9,845 nt of DNA from Acetobacteraceae bacterium (lineage in GTDB: Bacteria > Pseudomonadota > Alphaproteobacteria > Acetobacterales > Acetobacteraceae). Position numbers and translations under genes: made by a program. This document shows, in pieces, positions 5,558-9,845 of the stretch (within the stretch, counting starts at the first letter, position 1; the number at the start of each line of letters is the position of its first letter). Under the pieces are notes generated by a model, which worked only from the letters and a program-made list of their open reading frames with translations, made no database searches and had not been told where the DNA came from. Location: positions 1 through 9,845 of the forward strand of contig PLSZ01000061.1 of the NCBI GenBank assembly GCA_003164305.1, read 5' to 3'.

Positions 5558-5950
5558 GCCCGCCAAACTGGCCAGCGTCGCATATAAAATCCATCGCGAT
5601 CGGCGGCCGCCGTCATGGAGGCGGCATTAAGAGACCGCGCGAACGCGGCTTCCCACACACGCATCGGGACAAGCCCGGGACAGCGTACGATCTTCACCTT
5701 ATCTTTATGCTCGGCCCCGCGGACCCTCAGCCTCGGCCGTTTACCCTCAGTCTCGGCCGTTTACCGTCATCCTCGGCCTCGAGCCGAGGATCGCTCGCGG
5801 CACGCACCGTGGCCGATTATCAATCCTTGGCGCGCGTCCACGGATGTTCGGGTCAAGCCCGCGCAAGACGGCGGGGGACGTGCGACCTCGACAGGCGCTT
5901 ATCCGCTGCGTGCGGGGTACCCTCGGCGCTCCCCCCAGGGATCCCCACGG
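5558..5950. other. 393-bp gene-free stretch with REP-like sequences
   Basis: This lies between the orphan kdpA stop and the membrane miniprotein start. It holds a 20-bp tandem repeat and hairpin (5724-5791). About 80-90 bp further along is a related half-palindromic piece (GGATGTTCGGGTCAAGCCCG around 5842-5862), the kind of outward partner arm common in alphaproteobacterial REP elements. Near 5917-5950 the minus strand can form an imperfect GGGGATCCCT/AGGGTACCCC stem after kdpA, without a T-run. I see no credible gene. Confidence 0.6.
5724..5791. repeat. 20-bp tandem repeat ending in a REP-like hairpin
   Basis: Units CCCTCAGCCTCGGCCGTTTA (5724-5743) and a one-base variant (5744-5763) are followed by a third, more diverged unit (5764-5783) that starts CCGTCATCCTCGGCC. 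The third unit is the 5' arm of a perfect hairpin, ATCCTCGGC (5769-5777) with GCCGAGGAT (5783-5791), loop CTCGA. An additional CTCGGCC core lies at 5710-5716. Confidence 0.85.
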
Positions 5951-7660
5951 TCAGAACATTGTGCCGCCCAACAGCGCGGCATGCTCGGCGACGGGGCCCA
6001 GAGCCAGCGCGGGCAAATAAGTCAGCCCGCCGACGATGACGATGACCCCGATCAGCAGGCCGACCCAAAGCGGCCCCGTGGTGGGCAAGGTCCCGTGCGA
6101 AGCCTCGACCCTTCGCCGTGTCGCCAGCGATCCGGCGAGCGCCAGCACCGGCACGATCACCAGGAACCGGCCGATCGTCATCCCCAGCGCCAGGGTCAGG
6201 TTGTAGAACGGCGTGTTCATCGACAAGCCGGCGAAGCCGCTGCCGTTGGTGTTCACCGCCGAGGTATAGGCATACAGCACCTCGGTGAAGCCGTGCGGGC
6301 CGGCGTTGCCCATAGCAATCAGGCCGGCGGGAATGACCACGGCGACCGCGGTGGGGAGCAGCAGCGCCGCCGGCACGGCCAGCAGCGCCAGCATGGTCAG
6401 TTTGACTTCCCGGGATTCGATCTTGTTGCCGACGTATTCCGGCGTGCGGCCGATCATCAGGCCGGCGATGAACACCGCCACCAGCGCGAACAGCAGCATG
6501 CCGAACAACCCGGAGCCGGGCCCGCCGACGATCACCTCGTCCAGCATCATGTTGGCCAGCAGCACCAGTCCGCCCAAAGGCAAATAGCTGTCGTGCATCG
6601 CGTTGACCGCGCCGGAGGAGGTCGCCGTGCCCAGTTCGGAGAACAGCGCGGAGCCGGCGGCGCCGAAGCGAATTTCCTTGCCTTCAAGATTGCCCGCGCC
6701 CTGATCGATCCCGGCTCCCGCCAGCAACGGATTGCCGCTGCCCTCGATGCCATGCAACGCCGCCGCGCCCGCGAGCAGCAGCAGCATCATCGCCGCCAGC
6801 AGGGCCCACCCCTGGCGTTCATCGCCGACCATGCGGCCGAAGGTGTTGGTGAGCGCGGCGCCCAGAAGCGGCATCAGCAGCATCGCCAACAGGTTGGTCA
6901 GCCCGTTTGGGTTTTCGAACGGATGCGCCGACTGCGCGTTGAAGAACCCGCCGCCGTCGCCGCTGAGCAGCTTGATCGCCTCCTGCGATGCCACGGGACC
7001 GAGCGGGATCGCCTGTCTCGCGCCCTCCAGCGTGGTCGTCGCGGCGGGGGCGGAGAGTGTCTGCGGCACCCCCTGCCAGGCGAAGACCAGCGACGCCAGC
7101 AGGCAAACCGGCAGCAGGACGTAAAGCGTGGCGCGTGTCGTATCGACCCAGAAATTGCCGATGGTCGTCGCGCCGCGGCGGGCGAAGCCGCGGGTCAGCG
7201 CGAGCGCCACGGCGATGCCCGCGGCGGCCGAAAGGAAGCTCTGCACCGCGATCCCGGCCATCTGCGCCAATGGACCGAGCGTCAGCTCCCCCGCGTAGGA
7301 TTGCCAACTGGTGTTGGTGGCGAAGCTGATCGCGGTGTTGAGCGCCAGATCGGGCGGCACGGCGGCCTGGCCGGCCGGGTTCAGCGGCAGCCGGTCCTGC
7401 AGGCGCAGCAGCAGATACAGCAGCAGCAGGCCTGGCAGATGGTAGGTGAGGAAAGCCTGTGCATACTGGTACCAGGTCTGTTCCTCGGAGGAGCGCACCC
7501 CGGCCACCCGGTAAAGTACGGTCTCGATCGGGCGCAGCAGCGGCGTCAGGACGGTTGTCTCGCCGGCGAAAACGCGTTGCATATAACCACCAAGCGGCCG
7601 CACCGCGGCGAGCAGCAGAACCAGCCAGACCAGCAATTGCCCTATCGCGGCCGGGGTCAT
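5951..7660 (-). CDS. kdpA: KdpA paralog, K+-translocating subunit (orphan copy)
   Basis: A complete 569-aa inner-membrane protein of the KdpA family, the channel-like subunit that selects K+ in the KdpFABC P-type ATPase. The length is normal. Signature pieces: RPLGGYM (21-27); first filter loop ATNTSWQSY (114-122); VGNF-type IGNFWVD (167-173); GPVASQEAIK (221-230); second loop [19 protein letters not shown] (233-251); third loop GTATSSGAVNAMHDSY (344-359); TPEYVGNKIE (406-415); fourth loop NTNGSGFAGL (470-479). The second loop is unusual: the common GTNGGG is SGDGGG here, while the neighbouring paralog at 8841 has GTNGGG. The start at 7660 has no good ribosome site but aligns with the paralog and lies 15 nt after a 27-aa miniprotein. 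No kdpB or kdpC follows within the 394 nt to the next gene nor elsewhere on this strand, so it must borrow partner subunits or act differently. The frame is intact, which argues for selection. Confidence 0.93.
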   Translation of the reverse strand: MTPAAIGQLLVWLVLLLAAVRPLGGYMQRVFAGETTVLTPLLRPIETVLYRVAGVRSSEEQTWYQYAQAFLTYHLPGLLLLYLLLRLQDRLPLNPAGQAAVPPDLALNTAISFATNTSWQSYAGELTLGPLAQMAGIAVQSFLSAAAGIAVALALTRGFARRGATTIGNFWVDTTRATLYVLLPVCLLASLVFAWQGVPQTLSAPAATTTLEGARQAIPLGPVASQEAIKLLSGDGGGFFNAQSAHPFENPNGLTNLLAMLLMPLLGAALTNTFGRMVGDERQGWALLAAMMLLLLAGAAALHGIEGSGNPLLAGAGIDQGAGNLEGKEIRFGAAGSALFSELGTATSSGAVNAMHDSYLPLGGLVLLANMMLDEVIVGGPGSGLFGMLLFALVAVFIAGLMIGRTPEYVGNKIESREVKLTMLALLAVPAALLLPTAVAVVIPAGLIAMGNAGPHGFTEVLYAYTSAVNTNGSGFAGLSMNTPFYNLTLALGMTIGRFLVIVPVLALAGSLATRRRVEASHGTLPTTGPLWVGLLIGVIVIVGGLTYLPALALGPVAEHAALLGGTMF

Positions 7661-7675
7661 TTTATCGGCACATTG

Positions 7676-7759
7676 TCAGATGGAGCGGCACAGGCCGGCA
7701 TAGGCGGCCGGAACCAGCACGGCCAGAACGATCAGAACCAGCATCGGAATGTCGGTCAC
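7676..7759 (-). CDS. 27-aa kdp-associated membrane miniprotein, orphan-copy leader
   Basis: A very short frame with GTG start at 7759, preceded by GGGGA at 7768-7772 at 8-nt spacing. It reads MTDIPMLVLIVLAVL, then ends AAYAGLCRSI: one hydrophobic helix with a Cys near the end. It has the same length and layout as the 27-aa protein before kdpF at 8624 (MLDIAYLV... ALYALACDNL), sharing the DI.., LV, A.YA and C positions. Small proteins of this sort commonly precede kdpF/kdpA in alphaproteobacteria (general knowledge of gene order). It ends 15 nt before the orphan kdpA; no kdpF-like frame (YALxRPERF) occurs between them. Probably a membrane accessory of Kdp; function unknown. Confidence 0.7.
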   Translation of the reverse strand: MTDIPMLVLIVLAVLVPAAYAGLCRSI

Positions 7760-7813
7760 GGCATCAATCCCCGGTAACGAGCGCGTGGCGGAATATTGTC
7801 GGGCGCGATGGCG

Positions 7814-7841
7814 ATACAATGCCACTCCCCCGTGATTTCAA
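7814..7841 (-). promoter_or_regulatory. Candidate promoter for the orphan kdpA unit
   Basis: On the minus strand TTGAAA (7836-7841) is followed after 16 nt by TTGTAT (7814-7819). The first is 5 of 6 to the -35 consensus; the second is a weak -10. A start near 7807 would give a leader of about 48 nt before the GTG at 7759. Inferred from pattern only. Confidence 0.35.
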
Positions 7842-7928
7842 CCCGCGGCGGTCCACTCACGCCGAATTTATCATGCGATTCGCTCAATTCTCTGGCGTGT
7901 TTCATGCCGCGTTATCCATCCCGGCACA

Positions 7929-7942
7929 TTGATTCACGTCAA
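7929..7942. promoter_or_regulatory. FNR/FixK-type box
   Basis: TTGATTCACGTCAA matches the TTGA-N6-TCAA core recognised by FNR/FixK/FnrN regulators in alphaproteobacteria. It lies about 146 nt upstream of the GTG of the 57-aa gene and about 170 nt upstream of the divergent 27-aa/kdpA unit, so it could serve either side. Confidence 0.55.
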
Positions 7943-7981
7943 CCGGTGAAAGTCGCTGGCGATCGCGGATCGTCGGCCCGA

Positions 7982-7995
7982 TATGGAATTTATAT
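7982..7995 (+). promoter_or_regulatory. AT-rich motif shared by two upstream regions (copy 1)
   Basis: TATGGAATTTATAT lies about 93 nt upstream of the 57-aa gene and recurs with one change at 8500-8513 upstream of the kdp operon. It is AT-rich in a GC-rich setting. It may contain a -10 element or be a response-regulator site (KdpE would be a natural candidate); this is inference. Confidence 0.4.
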
Positions 7996-8087
7996 AGCGT
8001 GCCACCTTAATCTCGCGTGCCGGCGGCGCTCGGGCCGCGCATCGAGTTGGCGATTGGATTTGAAGTCCGGGCGGGAAGGAGTGTCAC

Positions 8088-8261
8088 GTGAATCTGCTTG
8101 ATATCGCCCGCGGCGTGGGCCCACGTGGCTTCGATGACGAGGCCGTGACGAGCCGCGACTCCGGCGCGCGTTTCACGCCGGGTCAGTTCTTCCGGGAGGC
8201 TGGCACGCTGATCGCCGTTTGTCTGTCGCTGGGTTTATTGATGCGGATCCTGCTGGGATAA
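8088..8261 (+). CDS. 57-aa protein with C-terminal membrane anchor, unknown function
   Basis: GTG start at 8088 with a strong ribosome site GGAAGGAG (8074-8081) at 6-nt spacing; TAA at 8259-8261. The first 35 or so residues are polar (MNLLDIARGVGPRGFDDEAV, then TSRDSGARFTPGQFFREAG), followed by one hydrophobic helix, TLIAVCLSLGLLMRILLG, reaching the C-terminus. This is the layout of a tail-anchored or single-pass regulator-like peptide with a cytoplasmic head. I recognise no family. It sits between the two kdp units, downstream of an FNR-type box and the AT-rich motif, and is followed 19 nt later by a second FNR-type box. The ribosome site and helix make it a likely real gene missed by length or ATG filters. 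Confidence 0.6.
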   Translation: MNLLDIARGVGPRGFDDEAVTSRDSGARFTPGQFFREAGTLIAVCLSLGLLMRILLG

Positions 8262-8280
8262 CCGCCGCGCGGCACCGTTA

Positions 8281-8294
8281 TTGATCCAGATCAG
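8281..8294. promoter_or_regulatory. FNR/FixK-type box (one base off)
   Basis: TTGATCCAGATCAG is one base from TTGATCCAGATCAA, a common form of the anaerobic box in alphaproteobacteria. It is 330 nt upstream of the kdp miniprotein start, further than usual for direct activation, and 19 nt after the 57-aa gene. Confidence 0.45.
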
Positions 8295-8499
8295 TGCGTA
8301 TCGCGGGCGTCGCGGCGTAACCGATGCCAAAGCACGACGGTTCGATCGGGAACGGGCTCGCTCGATCGGTTCGCGCGCTAACCCGGGTTCGTGCTTTCTG
8401 GTTCCTTCGGGAAGGTCCAGTGGCGTTTGCGCGTTCGCACGCGATTTTTCACCTTCCCCCGGAAAAAAGCCTGAGTTCACGTCGTGCCTCCACGACCAC

Positions 8500-8513
8500 T
8501 ATGGAATCTATAT
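8500..8513 (+). promoter_or_regulatory. AT-rich motif shared by two upstream regions (copy 2)
   Basis: TATGGAATCTATAT differs from the copy at 7982-7995 at one of 14 positions. A TTCACG sequence lies 18 nt upstream (8476-8481), so it might be the -10 region of the kdp promoter, giving a leader of about 100 nt. Pattern-based inference. Confidence 0.4.
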
Positions 8514-8623
8514 GCCGGCCTCGCTATCTCCAGGCCGCGCCGGGGCTCCGCCCGAAACGATCGCGCTCGACCCAGGCCTGCTGCTCTGACCTAAAGCCTG
8601 ATGCTCTCACAAGGAGTTTTCCC

Positions 8624-8707
8624 ATGCTCGACATCGCCTACCTGGTGGTTGGCGCCCTCTTCCTCGGGCTTTGCGCGCTCTACGCGCTCGCCTGCGACAA
8701 TCTGTGA
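8624..8707 (+). CDS. 27-aa kdp-associated membrane miniprotein
   Basis: ATG at 8624 with AAGGAG (8611-8616) 7 nt upstream. The 27 residues begin MLDIAYLVVGALFLGL and end ALYALACDNL: one hydrophobic helix with a short polar tail. A protein of this kind often precedes kdpF in alphaproteobacteria. It is followed 13 nt later by kdpF. A paralog of equal length precedes the orphan kdpA at 7676-7759. Likely a membrane-embedded accessory of the Kdp complex or a coupling leader; no function is established from sequence. Confidence 0.75.
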   Translation: MLDIAYLVVGALFLGLCALYALACDNL

Positions 8708-8720
8708 GGGGGGCCAGGCC

Positions 8721-8810
8721 ATGATCCTCGACTATGTGCTCGGCGCGATCGTCACCGCCGGCCTGCTCGTCTACCTCGTCTACGCCCTGATCCGCCCGGA
8801 ACGTTTCTGA
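8721..8810 (+). CDS. kdpF: KdpF, small stabilising subunit of the K+-transporting ATPase
   Basis: A 29-aa single-helix membrane protein. It begins MILDYVLGAIVTAGLLVYLV and ends YALIRPERF, the typical KdpF ending. KdpF binds in the lipid interface of KdpA and stabilises KdpFABC in studied systems. The ribosome site is GAGGGGGG (8706-8713). It lies between the 27-aa protein and kdpA, in the usual operon order. Confidence 0.9.
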   Translation: MILDYVLGAIVTAGLLVYLVYALIRPERF

Positions 8811-8840
8811 CCGCGGACAATCTTTGAGGATGGCCTTACG

Positions 8841-9845
8841 ATGACCTTCAACGGTTGGCTGCAGATCGCGCTTTACTGCGTGCTGCTGGTGCTACTGACC
8901 AAACCGCTCGGCGGCTACATGACCCGGGTATTCAACGGCGAGCGCACCCTGCTTTCGCCGGTGCTGCGGCCGCTGGAACGCGGGCTGTACCGCGTCAGCG
9001 GTGTCGATGAAACGCAAGAACAGCATTGGGTCACCTACGCGGTCGCCATGCTGGCGTTCAGCTTCGCCGGCTTCGTCGTGCTGTACGGGTTGCAGCGCCT
9101 GCAGTCGCTGCTGCCGTTCAATCCGCAATCGCTCGATCCGGTGTCGCCCGATCTGGCGTTCAACACCTCGGTCAGTTTCGTCACCAACACGAACTGGCAG
9201 TCTTACGTGCCCGAAACCACCATGAGCTATCTGGTGCAAATGGCCGGACTGACGGTGCATAATTTTGTCAGCGCCGCCACCGGCATCGCGCTCGCCATCG
9301 CGCTGATTCGCGGTTTCGCGCGGGCCTCGATGCAGACCATCGGCAATTTCTGGGTCGATATGACCCGCTGCACGCTGTACGTGCTGCTGCCGATCTCCAT
9401 CGTGGGCGCGCTGGTGTTCGTGGCGCTCGGCATGCCGCAGAACCTGAACGCCTATACCGAGGCGACGACGCTGGAAGGCGCCAAACAGGTGATCGCGCAG
9501 GGGCCGGTCGCCTCCCAGGAAGTGATCAAGATGCTGGGGACGAATGGTGGTGGCTTCTTCAACGCCAACTCCGCGCATCCGTTCGAGAACCCCGGCGCGC
9601 TGAGCAACCTGATCCAGATCCTGCTGATCTTCTCGCTGGGCGCGGCGTTGACCAATGTGTTTGGCCGCATGGTCGGCAGTCAGCGCCAGGGGTGGGCGAT
9701 TTTCGGCGTCATGTTCGTGCTGTTTTTCGCCGGAACGGTGACGGCGTACTGGGCTGAATCCGCGGGCAATCCGGCGTTCGCCGCGTTGCATATCGATCAG
9801 GCCGCGTCCGCGCTGCAAAGCGGCGGCAACATGGAGGGCAAAGAG
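8841..9845 (+). CDS. kdpA: KdpA, K+-translocating subunit of KdpFABC (3' end outside window)
   Basis: The first 335 residues of a normal KdpA, open to the window edge; about 230 more would be expected, followed by kdpB and kdpC. ATG at 8841 has GAGGA (8826-8830) upstream. Motifs: KPLGGYM (21-27); first filter loop VTNTNWQSY (114-122), with the Gln equivalent to E. coli Gln116; IGNFWVD (167-173); [10 protein letters not shown] (221-230); second loop [19 protein letters not shown] (233-251). It aligns without gaps to the orphan copy over the first 320 or so residues; after IDQ (318-320) it has six extra residues before EGKE. It acts in the inner membrane as the K+ selectivity subunit for high-affinity uptake at low external K+. 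Position after kdpF marks this as the principal kdp operon. Confidence 0.95.
   Translation, partial: MTFNGWLQIALYCVLLVLLTKPLGGYMTRVFNGERTLLSPVLRPLERGLYRVSGVDETQEQHWVTYAVAMLAFSFAGFVVLYGLQRLQSLLPFNPQSLDPVSPDLAFNTSVSFVTNTNWQSYVPETTMSYLVQMAGLTVHNFVSAATGIALAIALIRGFARASMQTIGNFWVDMTRCTLYVLLPISIVGALVFVALGMPQNLNAYTEATTLEGAKQVIAQGPVASQEVIKMLGTNGGGFFNANSAHPFENPGALSNLIQILLIFSLGAALTNVFGRMVGSQRQGWAIFGVMFVLFFAGTVTAYWAESAGNPAFAALHIDQAASALQSGGNMEGKE

Larger units (their letters stand above)
7760..8087. other. Divergent regulatory region, no gene seen
   Basis: 328 bp between the minus-strand miniprotein/kdpA and the plus-strand 57-aa gene. It contains a candidate minus-strand promoter, an FNR/FixK-type palindrome and an AT-rich motif that recurs upstream of the kdp operon; these are listed separately. 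Short plus-strand frames here lack family resemblance and ribosome sites. Confidence 0.6.
8262..8623. other. 362-bp leader/control region before the kdp operon
   Basis: No credible gene is seen: short frames on both strands here have composition-driven Arg/Ser-rich sequence and no ribosome site. It contains an FNR-type box (8281-8294), the second AT-rich motif (8500-8513), and a near-direct repeat just before the ribosome site: CCTGCTGCTCTGAC (8577-8590) and CCTGATGCTCTCAC (8597-8610), 12 of 14 identical with a 20-bp offset. Confidence 0.6.

Noticed and set aside
5615..7777. 720-codon plus-strand open frame antisense to the orphan kdpA
   Set aside because: Sequence is Arg/Gln/His/Gly-rich with no domain, as expected opposite a GC-rich membrane-protein gene; the KdpA frame is unmistakable.
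8201..8216. Sigma-54-like TGGCAC-N5-TCGC sequence
   Set aside because: Lies inside the 57-aa coding frame and lacks the TTGC -12 element.
8281..8589. 102-codon plus-strand frame before the kdp operon
   Set aside because: No ribosome site, composition-driven Arg/Ser/Pro sequence, and it overlaps the likely promoter region.
8577..8610. Near-direct repeat CCTGCTGCTCTGAC / CCTGATGCTCTCAC as a KdpE site
   Set aside because: It sits right before the ribosome site, probably downstream of the promoter, and two imperfect copies are too little to claim an operator.
8892..9818. 308-codon minus-strand open frame over the second kdpA
   Set aside because: Mirror of the KdpA coding sequence. Its resemblance to the antisense frame over the other kdpA only reflects homology of the sense genes.

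Overview
This window looks like chromosomal DNA from a high-GC alphaproteobacterium. I infer Rhodospirillales/Acetobacteraceae-like from four things: the amt plus OmpL-like porin pair, the 27-aa/kdpF/kdpA start of a kdp operon, TTGA-N6-TCAA (FNR/FixK-type) boxes, and many short REP-like palindromes between genes. That placement is inference; no marker gene is present. There are no tRNAs, rRNAs, CRISPR arrays or intact insertion sequences.

Layout. (1) 1-1925: the C-terminal end of an ammonium transporter (Amt), a GC hairpin, a complete OmpL-like beta-barrel porin, and a 14-bp-stem terminator that also faces the convergent gene. (2) 1928-3334, minus strand: a small Rossmann/methyltransferase-like protein followed 15 nt later by a DapA-family aldolase, probably one operon. 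(3) 3335-4511: a repeat-rich stretch with tandem 20-bp duplications, two related MITE/REP-like palindromic elements and one small predicted secreted protein on the minus strand. (4) 4512-5557, minus strand: a 60-aa single-pass membrane protein overlapping (ATGA) a SOUL-type heme-binding-like protein. The latter carries an in-frame 24-bp duplication and a 15-bp minisatellite at its N-terminus. (5) 5558-5950: a gene-free, REP-like stretch. (6) 5951-7759, minus strand: a complete but orphan kdpA preceded by a 27-aa membrane miniprotein, with no kdpB or kdpC behind it. (7) 7760-8623: a regulatory stretch holding two FNR/FixK-type boxes, a shared AT-rich motif and a 57-aa GTG-start membrane-tail protein. 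(8) 8624-9845, plus strand: the start of a canonical kdp operon (27-aa miniprotein, kdpF, kdpA), cut by the window edge; kdpB and kdpC should follow outside.

How it fits together. The most notable arrangement is two divergent kdpA paralogs, each preceded by its own copy of a 27-aa miniprotein. The plus-strand copy has the normal second filter loop (GTNGGG) and kdpF. The minus-strand copy has SGDGGG in that loop, lacks kdpF, and runs toward the membrane miniprotein/SOUL pair instead of kdpB. This suggests a duplicated, diverged K+-channel-like subunit, possibly under shared or oxygen-linked control. The repeats are a second theme: several hairpins keep a 5-nt CTSGA/TCSAG loop while their stems vary, and at two separate loci the 5' arm of such a hairpin is duplicated in tandem with a 20-bp period.
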